NCBI GenBank assembly: GCA_963920705.1
Contig: OY987227.1
Span: forward strand, 14,735,602-14,799,601
DNA: 64,000 nucleotides
Source of the DNA: Odiellus spinosus
Lineage: Eukaryota; Arthropoda; Arachnida; Opiliones; Phalangiidae
Direction of reading: 5' to 3'
Shown here: piece by piece, positions 13,196 through 26,965 of the stretch
Layout of the letters: every line of letters begins with the position of its first letter
Numbering within the stretch: the stretch's first letter is position 1
Notes under the pieces: model-generated
What the model saw: the letters and a program-made list of their open reading frames with translations, nothing else
The model's database searches: none
Told to the model about the DNA's origin: nothing
Program-made: the position numbers and the translations under genes

Positions 13196-13497
13196 TCCTG
13201 ATCTTAGCGAGATTCATGGAGATCCTGAATTGCCCCCGTGTAAGGTCTAGCGACTAATGGGCAAAGCCCGTCGTTCACGCGAGATCTTCAGGAGACTTAC
13301 AATCGCATTCGATTGGTCGCTAGAACGTATACGCGAGGAAATCAGGATCTCCATGAATCCAGCTAAGCATATTTTCCGGCTATGTTTTAAAATTTCTAGT
13401 TTAATATTTGTTCGTAAACTTTTTCACTAGTGCATTAGGCCTAATTAAACAATAAGGAATCGATAGGTTGCATTCTCCCTTTAATGAAAGAACCATG
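13196..13497. mobile_element. Family B palindromic element, copy 1, left end truncated
   Basis: A central inverted repeat pairs TTCATGGAGATCCTGAATT (about 13214) with AATCAGGATCTCCATGAA (about 13339). The right arm runs through AGCTAAGCATATTTTCCGG to a terminus GGTTGCATTCTCCCTTTAA. The matching left terminus is missing here but is present in the copies at 17757 and 32000. Confidence 0.65.
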
Positions 13498-14769
13498 TTA
13501 ATCGAATTCGTCCCAAAGACATATGTCGAAGTTATATACGGTCTTAAACAACCCACTAGTACCTTTTAAAAGATTCTATTCTAAGACATTCGATGGCCTT
13601 AATTCTCTTAGAATTCTCAGTTAAAATAGTAATGTGCCATTTTTTTTTAAATCCTACTAAACTTCGTACAAAAGACGTTGCAGAGAAGTGTATGCAGATG
13701 GAAAACAATGTTAAAATTCACAGAGAAGGCAGTATATGCTAAATCTCCAAGATAAGTATATAAATATATATAGGTAGTATAATTTATTGATAAAGACGGT
13801 GAATTAATTATTAATTTTCACTAGTATTTTGCAATAATGTTTATAGCGAATATAAATGGAATATTTGTTAGATCTCTTTTAGTAATAGGAACGAGAACTG
13901 ATTCGTATCCAGGGTAACCAAATATATGCTTTGTTTTGCCACCTCATCAGTAACGTAATTCAAGATAGCCAATAAGATAATATTTTAATATCTACGCGAG
14001 AGAAGTTTCATTATTATTTATGAAATCGGTGATTTGTTTTACTCTAAACCCAATTTTTTTTTACGATTTTTGTTCTAATGCGCTCAGTATTCTTCAAGAA
14101 TTTATCGGGAGGTGCAAAAATTGAAATTTGACGCAATAAAAAAAGTGTTTTTTTTTTTGTTTTTTTTCAAGTTGCTCTAATTTCGAAACCTCTCGATGTT
14201 TTTGGCTAAAAATTCAGATTTAACAATTATATTCTCCCTTAATTATATGATTTTGTTAAACTACAAATTTAATTTTCTATAAAAATTAAATTGCAAATCT
14301 GTAAAAAATTCCTATCTTGAGGCCCGTTCTCCCGGACCAGTTTCCATTTTCATTCAGTTGGTTAACGCGAATGTTATTCCATAAAGTCACCCAGTTTATT
14401 CGAGCATCGCTGTTCTTATAGCCTTCTTCTATTCCAACGACGATGTTATAGAGACCCGCTGCTTCTATCCTACTCAGAGAATCACCAACAAATTTCAGTA
14501 CGTTCGAACCTAGGCTCCAAGAAAACAGATCAATGAAATACTGAAGGTGCCCTCACATTCGAAACTTATAAACCGTTTTCAACCGGTCTAAAAGACCTTT
14601 AAATAAGACCCAAGGCTTAAATAGATGTACCCACTTTAAAATATTCGTAATTTAACTGCATGGATTAGTTTTGTTCGGGTTTTGAAAAATTTTACTGGAG
14701 TTTGAAATGATTTGTTCGGGATCAAAATATTTTCTGGAATTTCAAAGATTTGATCGAGATAGAAACTTA

Positions 14770-15590
14770 TCGAAACATGTCTGGGATTTGAAAGATTCGG
14801 AGAATTTATTCTGGGATTTGAAAGATTCGTAGAATTGTTTTTCAGGGATTTGAAAGATTCGTAGAATTGTTTTTCAGGGATTTGAAAGATTCGTAGAATT
14901 GTTTTTCAGGGATTTGAAAGATTCGTAGAATTGTTTTTCAGGGATTTGACAGATTCGTAGAATTGTTTTTCAGGGATTTGACAGATTCGTAGAATTGTTT
15001 TTCAGGGATTTGACAGATTCGTAGAATTGTTTTTCAGGGATTTGACAGATTCGTAGAATTGTTTTTCAGGGATTTGACAGATTCGTAGAATTTTTTTCAG
15101 GGATTTGAAAGATTCGTAGAATTTTTTTCAGGGATTTGAAAGATTCGTAGAATTTTTTTCAGGGATTTGAAAGATTCGTAGAATTTTTTTCAGGGATTTG
15201 AAAGATTCGTAGAATTTTTTTCAGGGATTTGAAAGATTCGTAGAATTTTTTTCAGGGATTTGAAAGATTCGTAGAATTTTTTTCAGGGATTTGAAAGATT
15301 CGTAGAATTTTTTTCAGGGATTTGAAAGATTCGTAGAATTTTTTTCAGGGATTTGAAAGATTCGTAGAATTTTTTTCAGGGATTTGAAAGATTCGTAGAA
15401 TTTTTTTCAGGGATTTGAAAGATTCGTAGAATTATTTTTCTGGAATTTGAAAGATTCGTAGAATTATTTTTCTGGAATTTGAAAGATTTGTAGAATATTT
15501 TTTTCAGGGATTTGAAACATTCGTAGCATTTTTTTCTGGTATTTTAAAGATTCGTAGAATTTGTTTCTGGGATTTGAAAGATTTCTCTAA
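14770..15590. repeat. Minisatellite, 32-33 bp unit, about 23 copies
   Basis: The core GGGATTTGAAAGATTCG then TAGAATT recurs every 32-33 bases. Variants are in blocks: GTTTTTCAGG with GAAAG, then with GACAG (about 14943-15085), then a 32-bp T-rich form (about 15085-15420). Edge units are degenerate, starting from about 14690. Block structure indicates local expansion of single variants. Confidence 0.9.
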
Positions 15591-15910
15591 TTCACTTCTG
15601 CTGTACTCCGTGAACTAGATGGTCAAGTCGAATACAGAGATGTTTAATCTAGAAATCGGTAGAAATAAACCAAAATAACTTTGAATTGTCGTTTTGAACA
15701 CGAATATAAATGGTTTGAAATCCGCTTGAAAGTGCTTTTCACATGGAGACTTAGGTTAAGTGTAGTGTAGCTATCCGTAAACGTTGAAAACTCGAACTGA
15801 TACTGACCGTATGAAACTCCTCTATTTTTGCTCCCTACTCTGTAACGCTTATAGCGTATCGCGAATATGGAATACAGTCTTCCCCCGGAAAGTAATTTTA
15901 ATAATGTGTC

Positions 15911-16074
<164 letters not shown>

Positions 16075-16424
16075 CGCCCTTTTCCGTTTAGCGAAATTTG
16101 TATATAGGCTTTGAACTCTCTGTTATGTAACTCTCGGCAACCTTCGGCCTGGTCTCTATCAGCTACTGCTGCGTGAATTCAGTGTCATAAGTGTATTTCA
16201 TATTTTCACAGGGAGTTCTGGAATATATATATATAAATATATATCTATATGTTATGTAGAGAACCCTTTTCTTCTGTCAAATATTACTGGCGCTGAAGAT
16301 TTGTTTTATATATATATATATATTGAAAATATACATCATGTTACTCTCGCAGTTAGGCCTACTTTCATTTAATTCGCATTCTTTGTAATGAACTATAGCT
16401 TATAGCTGCAAAATGAGACTAGAA

Positions 16425-16579
16425 GTCGGGGTTTGGATAAGATAATTTCTGTTTGTTTTATCTTTATTCATATTTTGAAATTATTATAAATGCAATGTAA
16501 TCGCGAATAATTAACCGATTATTTTTTACGATTGACTGATTAACCAAATATTTGCGGATAATCTTGTTCAAACCCCGAC
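16425..16579. mobile_element. Family F MITE, copy 2 (155 bp)
   Basis: Same termini and same orientation as the copy at 4581-4751, lacking about 16 bases in the middle. Flanking AGAA and TTCT extend the inverted symmetry, so the true ends may be a few bases further out. Confidence 0.75.
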
Positions 16580-17756
16580 TTCTAAATGAGACCATGTACT
16601 CCAAATTCGGTAGATAAATACCAAAATTTTCAAATATGATTAAAATCATTTAATTCTCGAAATTAAATTCATTTAATGTAGAAACGTAATCTAACTCGAT
16701 TTGACTTCGTCAAATTGATCAGCATGACTTTAAATTAATTTGATTTTTCTACAAAAAACATAAGTAAACATTTTAAAATTATTTATTCATCACAAACTTT
16801 ACAAAACTTTTCCCCATTTGAAACTCTTAAGTGGGGAAATGAAACTTTCCTGAAACTTAAATAAAATCACACTAGCATCTTCGGTATATACACGCACCCG
16901 AAAGGTATTCAACCACAAAATAGCGAAAAACTTCATAAATATCGCGAAGAGAAACCAAAAGTCTTGAAAAGTCTAAACCTTTCCATTCAAAGTCCACACC
17001 AAGAATATAAAATAAAATAAAATAAGAGCAATAGCATCCCTGGAATTCCATTCTGTATTCCACTGTATATACACAAGAAGGTAGCTTCTCATTCTCTCTT
17101 CGCAATTTGCAACACTACTTTAATCCCCTACGAGGATTAATATCGTGTAATAATCAGCCCCGCCTTTATCTAGTTTGCAAAGTAATCTCGAACAAAAAAT
17201 ATATAGTCCTTACCAGTTTTAGTTTTCAACGATTATCAAGCTATATTCCTTCCTACATCTCTTTGACTAAATAATACCGGGATGTAAAGCAGTCTGGCTT
17301 TGTTCGTCTTGAATATTCCGACTGTTTTCAATACTATATTGGGTCTAAAAAGAGATCTTAGTGTTTTTGGCACGCGCCATGCCCCTGCTTAAAACCTCTA
17401 GTATTGAATATACTATACTTTTCTTACTGTCTTTTTTTATTTTAGCCTTTTTTTTTTTTTTTTTTTTTTTCTCCTCCATTTTTATTAAGTAGATTCCTGA
17501 AACCGGAAAACTTTAGCTTGGAAATTGCTACTACGAACCAAAAGTTATACTCCGTACATACCACTAAGAGAATTCACGTTTTTGTATTTGAGACTACCTA
17601 CAAAACCTTAACAAAGACAAGCGTGTATTAGTTTAACATTACTGCAAAGTGGCCTTTTAAATTTGTTTTCAATTATTAATAACAATTATTCTAAAGCTCT
17701 TGATATTTTTGCGGGTAAATGTCATAAAAGAAAATTATTTAAAAATAAATTTGAAA

Positions 17757-18132
17757 ATGGAGAATGCAATCTAATATCAAGTATTCGTTTCCTTATTGTT
17801 TAATTAAGCCTACTCCAACATTAAAAAAATTACGAACAAATATCAATTTAAAACTTACCAGAAAAATAGGCTTAGCTGAAATAATGGAGATCCTGACTTT
17901 CTTCGCTTTGATGGGTCAGCGACCAATGAACAAAGACCCGTCGTTAATGCAAGATCTCCATAAGACTTCCAATAACATGACCCATTAATGCGAAGAATTT
18001 CAGGATCTCCATGAATCCAGCTAAGCCTATTTTCCGGGTTAGTTTTTAATTTATTTATATTTTAATATTTATTTAATTTTTTACTGGTGAATTAGGCCTA
18101 CATAAACGATAAGGAATCGATAAAAAACCAAG
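17757..18132. mobile_element. Family B palindromic element, copy 2
   Basis: Starts TGGAGAATGCAATCTAA, then TTCCTTATTGTTTAATTAAG. The central arms are ATAGGCTTAGCTGAA...GGAGATCCTGA and TCAGGATCTCCATGAATCC...AGCTAAGCCTAT. The right outer arm AACGATAAGGAATCGAT mirrors the left. The open frame 17764-17988 inside is only repeat sequence. Confidence 0.7.
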
Positions 18133-20571
18133 GCTTAAACTCAAAATTATATAAGAAATATTTTAACTTCATTTTGCCTTTGATATTACTGAATACTGAG
18201 CTCCGTAAATGGATCGAACTATTGGCATTGTATTACTAGTATATGAAAAGATAGGGAAAAAATTGCTCTGAGGCAAAGGAGGGGCAGTGTTGATTGCAGT
18301 TGCAATAAGTTGGGTTTCCACATTCGGCGAAAATCTAGTTTTCTTTTATGACGAGATTTTTCTGTTATATAAGAGGGTTTTTGGCTGGGCGCATGGGGCT
18401 GGCGCGACCGTAAACTAACTAAAGAGAGCTATTTCTAAGCGGCTTATCAACGTATAATCGTATTACAGAGGTGTTTGGTAATCCTTGCGTTTTATTCCGC
18501 ACCGCGTACTACCCGTCAAGAAAATATTCTGCCCCTATCATATCTTTTCTTCGCCCCGCTTTCCACTATCAAACTCCACCACTTTCCCTCTGCTGGATAG
18601 CGTCGAAAGAAGAGGTTTTATTATAACCTTTCCTATCTTTTGGGTGAACTGTGCTTTTTTTATACCTCTACGGAATCCTTCTGTATGAAATAAATTTGAT
18701 TCTAACTTATACCGGGGTATAATCTAGGTGAAAATTATATATATAAACTCTTCTTAAAGAGGAATAGGCACGTACTACTTTCATCTTAATAAGATTCAAC
18801 ATTATGTATCAATCCTCCTTAGCTTTTTTCCAATAGAATTGGAACTAAACTATAATTCTGACTAATATTTAAATAATCTTAATTCTAAGATTAAAATTAA
18901 TATCGCTATTAATTTGTTATTTTTTGAAACTTACTCCGTATTTAAACTAGAATTCTAAATCACGAAATTACCATGGTAATGGTAATTTACGATTTGCTCT
19001 AGTACAATTACCAAAAAAGTTCTAAAATTAAAATTGATTTTAATGCTTAAAGTTTAATAGTCCCAGATTAATTTTAATTTAGTATTTTTGTAACAGTTAT
19101 CGGGATATTTATATTTTAATCATTTTAATTAAGGCTATTATTTCTTTATCGTAAGTTTTAAGGGATTTACATGTAGTTTCTAGTTTCAGATTTAAATTCG
19201 TTATAACCTTGTATAATATTCAAATTAATATAAAATAATATTTATTATTTAATATGCGCATATAGATATGTTTAAACCACTTTGGTGCTCCGAGCAAAGC
19301 CAACGTTTAGGATAAAATTCAATATGCTTTTTTCTATAGCCCCTGTATAAATGTTCTACTTACTGAACACTAAAGTTTAGAGACAAAGCCAACATCTAGT
19401 ATTAATTCTCCCCCTAGCCAAAATGTCCAAAACAAAAACCATTTAAGTTTCCAATTTAACATAAAGCGATGGGTCCTAATTGTCTTATACATATTCTTCT
19501 TACTCAAGTAAAAAAAAAAAGAAAAAAACAGAATTAGTTAGAACGAATTTAATAAAAACCCTTTCTTTAATAAAAAAAAAAAAATTAACGTTCTGATTAT
19601 GCTGTTAAACGAAGAAGAAAGATGGACAAAAAATGAATTAAAGCGTAAAAAAATGACTCTCTCTTCCTTAACAAATGTTCTCTTACGAAAAGGGAGATTC
19701 TACTAATTACAATTTTCCAGGGGAGGGGGGACAATTACCCAAATCCTCTTCCGAATAAGGTTATATATAAAAAAGGGGCGAAGGAGAAAGAATGATTTAA
19801 ATAAAAAAATTCCGACGGAAACGCATTTCTATGCCTAGTGGAGTCTAACATAATTAGGCCTTGCATGGGAATACTGGTGGCTGTAAGGTTGCTTTCGCTC
19901 TCTCATCCTCCCTAATCTTTAGGGGTACCAACCTCCTCTCCTTTTTTTAGCATTTGTCTTTGCCTTAATTTGGGGGCCCGCACGGTACGCCTATAAACAT
20001 TACTCAATAACCTTAAGCATCGCGTGTTTAGCGCCGCTAGTTTTTTTTTTTTTAAGACAGTTTTACCTCTCTGGAGGTTTCGAGTCCTTATTCCTTCGTC
20101 CTCAGAAAAAAAAAACTTTTTTGCACTACTAGTCGGGAATGGGGCATAGTTTTTCAATTTGCTCTTGTTTGTAGGTTGGTGCAGTGGTACATTTAGAGAC
20201 TAAACAGATGGCGCGAGCTTTCTCCGAACATTACGTTCTTACCTTAAGCCTTGGCGTTAGGCTTAAGACTATGAAAAGGGGGAAAAGAGAGGATACAGGA
20301 AGAAGTTTCTTAACTAGATCACGTTTCCCGGGTTTCTTATTTACCGAGTGTAATTAAATTTGGGTTGCATTTATGTATGTATATTGCATTCGTTTTGTTT
20401 CTCTCTTTTTTTTAGAACCTCGTATCTTATTAAAATAATTTAGAACGATAAAAATATGTTAAAATAAATTTTAACCATTGGGGAAACGGGGTTATAGAAC
20501 AATATTAAAATGAGTAATATGACTTTAATATATAGTTTTTTTTTTTAACTTAAAAATCGATTTAATATCTG

Positions 20572-20860
20572 TCTGCGTTCATAATAGGCCTTGGAATCGG
20601 TTTAAACCGTTTCGCTAGAGTCGTGATAACGGGAAACCATCTTTTCTCGAATCGATTTGTTTCTCGAAACTGCTTTGGGAACCAGTTTCATTCCCATTCG
20701 GTTTCAACAACCGATAGATGAAGCTGGAAGCTGGAATAAATCGAATTATAAAGATAATGCTTGAACACGTGACGCTTAAATCGATTCATGGCGATTTGAA
20801 TATCGGTTTGATTTTACCGTTTCAAATTGATTAAGAAATGCTTAGTGTTACCATAGCTTA
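20572..20860. mobile_element. Family A element, copy 1
   Basis: About 290 bp, from CTGCGTTCATAATAGGCC to GTGTTACCATAGCTTA. Diagnostic words are ATCGGTTTAAACCGTTTC, TCGAATCGATTTGTTTC, a GAAACTG/CAGTTTC hairpin and CAACCGATAGATGAAGC. An inverted fragment of the same family follows at about 20870-20960 (CTGCTTCCCGAAGCAG, GTTCACACGACTTTGG). Confidence 0.65.
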
Positions 20861-21414
20861 TGAACGCTGTTGGTTTGAAACTGCTTCCCGAAGCAGTTTA
20901 AAAAAATGAAATTTAAGTTCACACGACTTTGGAGAAACGTTTTGAATACAGTTTTGACCGCGACTGAAGAGACGTTCCCCAAAACTCGTGCAATTTTTAA
21001 CTCGTGCAATTTTTCCCTTTTGGTATATGAGGTTGTCTATAGAAAATGTTTTGGCGAAATGTCTATTTAAACTAATGTTAATTATAACATTTAATAAATG
21101 ACATGTTATTTTTCATCGTAACTTCTTTTCTTAACGGGATCAAAGAATATATAACGAGTTCTAGGATGATCCGAAGCTCCGCGTTTCGTACCATTTATCC
21201 CCTTTTTATGATGGGATTTTGTTAGAAAGTTTATTCCGATCCATGGGGGAAATGGAGAAATTTTATAAAGGTAGCATTTGGAGATCCGCGGGTGTTATAA
21301 AACCAAATTATTATTTTCCTCCGAATGTAGTACCTCAAAAGGGATTTCTAAAGAAAATATGTACCTCAAAATATAGTTATTATATATAATGATGGCTCCT
21401 GTTATGGTTCTAGG

Positions 21415-21758
21415 CAGAAGCTGATGAAACCCTCCTTTAAAGTCTATTACTCCCGAGTCTTGTCTACCCCTCTCTGTATGGGTTAGTTTTAAAAAGCGCG
21501 ATTCGTACGCCTCCAAACGGTAGATATTTTCGGAGCGGGAGTTCGTCGAACGAATATCTCTAGCAGCCTTGGAGTTCGTCAAAAAAACGTCGTCGTTTGT
21601 GGAGAGAGAGACTTTCCAATTTTCCGTAGACATGTATGCAGGGGGTATGAAGTAGGACCCTCTGATCTCGTAAAATTGTGTATTTTACCTATAAAGAGGG
21701 GAGCGTTATATGGAACATTAGAGTAGTAGACTTCAAAGGAGGGTTTCATCGGCTTCTG
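21415..21758. mobile_element. Family C MITE, copy 2, with 7-bp target duplication
   Basis: 344 bp, same termini and interior as 7193-7528. It is flanked by exact direct repeats TTCTAGG at 21408-21414 and 21759-21765. It differs from copy 1 by substitutions and a small insertion. Two independent insertions with the same 7-bp duplication length define the element ends well. Confidence 0.85.
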
Positions 21759-21769
21759 TTCTAGGTAAG

Positions 21770-24700
21770 GCGCAAATTGTCCATTAAACAAAGTTTAAAA
21801 TATAGCTGAACTTCATAAAATAAATAATTAAATTGCTTAAAATGCCCCATCGAAAACCTTAGTTTTTTCTGACTACGTTCAGAAAATTAAAAATTTAAAT
21901 TAAGTATTCCACTCCCCCTTTAATAAAAACAAAGTCTACTAAAAAAATAATAAAAGTAAAGAGTAGAATCTGTATATCTGCACGATAGTTCTCTAGGGTG
22001 TCACTGTCCTTGTCTAAATGAATTATTCTCTTCAACCCTTACCCACATTATTCCCCCGTTCTACTAGCAAATAAAAAAATGACATTATATTCTAAAGGTG
22101 GGCGGGGCATTTTCAACCCTAAGGTGATACGTCAAAGGTAATATTATTTTAAGACTTATTTTTTTTTCTTGCCTCCACTTTCTCTCTCTCTTTGTCGCGC
22201 GCATCCGTGATATAATCGGGGCTTAGTTTAACTTAACGGTACCCGAAGGTACGCTAACTTATCCCAATGAAAAGAGACACGCGTGGCGGGCAGGTGATGA
22301 CACGTACAGCTTCTGGAAAGGTGCCGTCGTGAAAGGAGTCTCAAGGTGCCCTTAGTATATAGTTATTTAAATTATACCATTTTTTAATTAGATAAATTAA
22401 TAAAACGCTGCTTTATACATTAGTTAGTGTACGCTTGATGAGGATTTTATGTGAACAGCTTTTCTTTCAAATTATTTGACTACGTAAAAATTGCTTGAAA
22501 CTCTTGTCAAACTACTAGATATGCCTAAGTCACCGAAAAATGAACGAAATTGAGGTTATAATCCTTTTTCGAAAATATGCAAAAAGTACCGTCGTAACGC
22601 TAATTTCGTTAACACTTATAGCGTAATTTTGCGACTTGAATTAACCTTAAATCTCGAAGTTGAGGCTTTAGCTCCTCCCCCCCAATTATGAAATAGGTGA
22701 ATGTATAAAATCCCATTTGTCTTGTTTAACACGTTGAATTGAGCGGAATCGTCATTGTAGTAAAAGCCGGGTGACTCTTTCACTAAAATCCAGTTAGTAT
22801 AATAAATTTGCTAGAAGTCAGCTTGTGAAGGCCCTCTGAATCACCTTTACTTCGCAAAGTCCACCCCTTGTTTCCTTGATGACGTCAACTCCCTTTTAAT
22901 AAAGCTTTTCGAGAGAAGGAAAACTTGTCAGAGCCATTTTGCAAGGAGTATACCCTCCCTTCCATCGTAGCCATCCTAGTTCTCTCTTCGTTCGTAGTCT
23001 GATACAAAGTTTAGTCCTAATTATGGTTCACAACGAAAGGACGGAAGCCAGGGGTTCGTTGCCGTTACGTTTAAGGTCGCGGGGACATCCGCTAGATAGT
23101 TGATTAGACGTCCACCAGCCGGCGCTATTCATTCGGGGGAAGTTATCACTTCGTACAAATCCGAATAAGGCGAAAGCTCGAAGAACCTGAATTTGTAACC
23201 ATCATGAACTGGCTTTCGTTTCCTTACCCTCTATAAGGTATCTTCATTGTGACACGAAGTATGACTAGGTGTCCCACTTTTCGTGGACTGTAGTGTTCCG
23301 AATATTCCTTCCCACCCATTTTCCCGTATTCTCCGAGGTGTCGTTATCCAGACTAGGCGCCCTGACATTTACAATACCGACGTCGTTTCATATTTATACC
23401 ATACCAAATAGCAGGATGCTAATACGTTGCAACTCAAAGTTTTATCAAACCTAATTATTTAAGGCTCGTTTTAGTATTGTTAGTTTAAACTAAAAACTGA
23501 AGTTTTCCCTCTGAAAGATAATTTTAATAATTTATTCAAGGCATTATATGTCATATTTTATTAAATATTTGGAGAACGGAAACGAAAAAATATATTTAAT
23601 TATCCTCTTTTCTACGAGAATTATATTTTTATCCAATTTTTTACCTAAAATTTCAAGCACCTATACTTGTGTTAAACATAAACTGGCAGTGTCTACTTCT
23701 ATTGCCACGAGGTTTAATCTTTTATTCATCCGTCTTCACTTTAGATAATTTGAATTGAACAAAATAATATAGTTACCCTAAAACATTTTTACTACCTTTT
23801 CCTTCCATTTATTAGTTTTTAAATCATTTTTTTTTTTTTTTATTTAAACACCACAGCTTTACCAAGGATTTAATTCTAATTCAAATAGAATCCCTCCATT
23901 TAGAATGTTTTAGCTTTCCTTTCATACCCGCGGCCTGGGCAAAGTTTGCCACTTCAAAAATGAACCCAAAAATGATTGGTTCCCCAATTTACGTCATTGT
24001 CGTGACGCGAATGAGAATATTTTTCTCTGGAAGAAAACTGAACAAATGAGCAAATGCAGTAATTCTATCTGCTATTACCCGTCAAAAACGATTGGCTTTA
24101 AAAAATAATAACAAATGGCAAAATTTAGTTATGTGTGCAAAAAGTATCGTAAGTACTACTTTAGTTTGATAGTTGTAATTACAAACAGCAATGGACAGAT
24201 ATAATTATGAATCCGTTAACCAACGTTACAATATATTTTCGTTTCAAGTCATCAGTGCTATTAATCGAAACCTTTGACGAATAATACTGAAATATATCTT
24301 ACTTAGTTTCAGTTCATTACAAAATTACTTTTGATAGTGACCACAGCTGTTCGAAACGATGGATTCATTCTCTTAAAGATAATTTATAATTCACGCGAAA
24401 CTAAATTATTTTAACTTAAACACTTGTTAAACATCGTAAAAAACGCTAAGCCTAAATAAATAAAATTCAAACTGGCGCGCTTCGAGTTTAATTTAAAGCC
24501 GCGCATTTGTAATAAATTGTCGCGCTTACTCGTGTTCTAGGGGAGTTTGCATGGACTCTTTTTCTCGGTTAAGTTTAACATTGTGTATAAATTCGCATCA
24601 ATATTTCTTATTTTGCTGCGTCGCTTTTAAAGACAACACAGATAATTTTATACTTTGATTAAACTTAAATACTTTCTTGACTTTACCTTATTTGCAAAAA

Positions 24701-26400
24701 AATATGACCTATCTGCGCCGACATTCCATTCAGCTTGGATTTTAACTGTAGCCCTTTATACAGTGCTTTCTCTTAAAAGTTTACTATTTGGAGATACAAT
24801 AATTAAGCCTTAAGTTATCATCCAATTCATCTCAGTTCGAGAATACTGTACCTGAAACGTCTACATTGTGAGATACCACTAAAACGATAACCAAATTTAT
24901 TTTGTATGGAATACTGACTTCGAGATAGAATTATATGTTGGACTGCGAAAGGCGAAGAGAAAAGGTTTTGAGCTTGCTATACCACGGTGTATTGTATAGA
25001 TGTCTCTGTCTAAATTTAAATGGGTGGTTGTGCGAAGGGTTTGCGCGCCGTTTTGGTGGAAAATTGAGAAGCAACGCTATACATAGGGGTTGTGAAAGTA
25101 TAATTCAAGATTCCCCCCTCTTAATTTGACAAACACTAATGACAATTCATTCCGAAATGCGCGCGACCCGGAATAGAGAAAAGGTTTCGTATAGCTTTGC
25201 TTGTCTTCGCCGGATTTTAAAGGGAAACCGGACCGCCTAAAATGAAACAATTGAGTTAGGTTAATTTGATTGCCTTTGATTAAAATGACAGCTTGAATCC
25301 AAGTAAAATAATACGAAGAAACTTTTGGCATAATTGATTCTTAATTAGTGATTAAATATCCTCGTTTTAGTTTAACTTTATTTACGGTATTAACTTATAC
25401 GCTAATCAACAAGTAATTATATTCATTTTGTACTAATTTTGATATTGGTTATTTAATTTAAATTTACATAAATTTTATCCGATTCGAAGGGTTGTAATTT
25501 TGATTACGTGATAAGTTGGTATTTCATTTACAAGCGTAAATTCGTTCGTAATATTTAAAATTTTGAAATCCGTTGGTAATTTCTTAAAAATAAAAACGCC
25601 TTAAATTATCAGTTAATTTATTTTTAGACTTAGAAGTTAAATAAAATTAGTTTTATTATATTTAATAGTGACTTCTATTAAAGATAGGGGTTACATCCGG
25701 GCTATTGGCGAATCAATTCCATCCTAAAGTCTATAGTTCATTAACCCGTACTTAACTGTTGGGATGGAATGGGAGAAATACTGTGTAATCTTTCACCCAT
25801 CCCAAAATTTAGCAATTCTCTCTGAAATCAATGAAATAAATTCAAATGGTTAAAATACTAAAAATGAAACTGTCACCTTTATTTGATTCACTACCCCTTT
25901 AATGGAAAGCCTAATTTCCATTCTTAGCTGCCCCCCCCCCCCTCTCGAGTTTTACACCGTGCCTATATGATCCGAAGTTTGGGAAGCGAAATCATCGTTC
26001 GCCTTTTATTTAGTGAAGTTCGATGCTCTTAACTTTTATTAGCGGGCTCGGGATATGCATTATGACGAATTGCGTCAGGGTGCAAAGCGCCAAAGTCATT
26101 TTCTCCTAGCTTTTCTACTGTCAATATCTGTTTTAAGAGTATTCCGCGCTTACCAATACCATATCGGTTTACGTCAAACGCCATCGTTTCTTATAGACGA
26201 AGAAGGAATCTAGGCTTCGTTACTCGTTGAAGTCTCGAACGAATTTGGAATGTATAGCTATTAATATCTTTTCAACGTTCTCTAGACACTTTGCGCTCGC
26301 GTTGTGTTGGAGTTTGAGAAGCGCCGAGGGAAACGCAAGAAAATACCATTCGAGTTTGTAGCGTTCGTAAAGCTGTGGAAATGTTTCTTTATCTCCTCAA
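21770..26400. other. Non-coding stretch, GC-richer at 22.7-23.4 kb
   Basis: The block at about 22,730-23,400 has higher G+C than its surroundings but no frame or RNA I recognise; the open frame 23269-23454 has no family match. A C tract with CTCTCGAGT is at about 25931-25950. The remainder is AT-rich. Confidence 0.35.
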
Positions 26401-26404
26401 AGTC

Positions 26405-26965
26405 TGAGTAGATATGGACCGAATATCGAACTAACTCACCCGGTGACGTCAGCCGTTACTAGTGTTTCCCTGAGAAAAAGCCAAAATTAATTCACTATAT
26501 CGAAAGTTGATTTCCAATATTTCCGGAACGCAATTTGATTGGATCGTAAGAGTGTTCAATCTAAATCCATGGCAAAACTTTAGCGGCTGTAGCGAGAAGT
26601 AATTTGGTCTTTTAGCGAATTATGGAAGCTAGGACTTTGAACAATGGACACCTATCATAATAGATAAAGATAATTTAACAAAATCTGACAATCATAAGCG
26701 TCCTCTAACGGCAAACAGTGCCAACTGTAGGAAATAACAAAACCACGCGTCCGCTATGGATAAAGAAAAGCAGACTCGCAAGTGGTTTTGTTAGTTACTA
26801 CTTCTGAAAATGTTTTCCGTTAGAGGACGGTTATCAACGCCAGATTTTGTTATCTTTATCTATAGAAATAGGTGTACATTTATAATAGCCCTCGATGGAA
26901 TCCAGGTACGGCTTGTTGTGGCGCATGACGTTAATGAGCGAGTTAATTCCCCACTCGGTCTGTAC
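26405..26965. mobile_element. Family J MITE, copy 2, split by a family K element
   Basis: The left end has CTAACTCACCCGGTGACGTCA and the right end, reversed, has GACCGAGTGGGGAATTAACT followed by a TGACGTTA-like site. These match the arms of 6353-6687. The interior is interrupted at 26653-26878 by an unrelated palindromic element, which explains its greater length. Confidence 0.55.
26653..26878. mobile_element. Family K foldback element, nested
   Basis: Almost the whole 226 bp is one inverted repeat. ACCTATCATAATAGATAAAG at the left faces ACCTATTTCTATAGATAAAG read from the right, and GTCCTCTAACGG lies in both arms about 55 bases in. Related copies are at 48950-49142 and, as a fragment, 51900-51975. 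It lies inside the family J element. Confidence 0.7.

Noticed and set aside
19912..20157. Minus-strand frame containing EDEGIRTRNLQ, a phrase common in mis-predicted proteins; the plus strand has GGTTTCGAGTCC like a B-box
   Set aside because: The B-box has an extra base, no matching A-box or cloverleaf can be drawn, and a T run interrupts the region. Not enough for a tRNA or SINE call.
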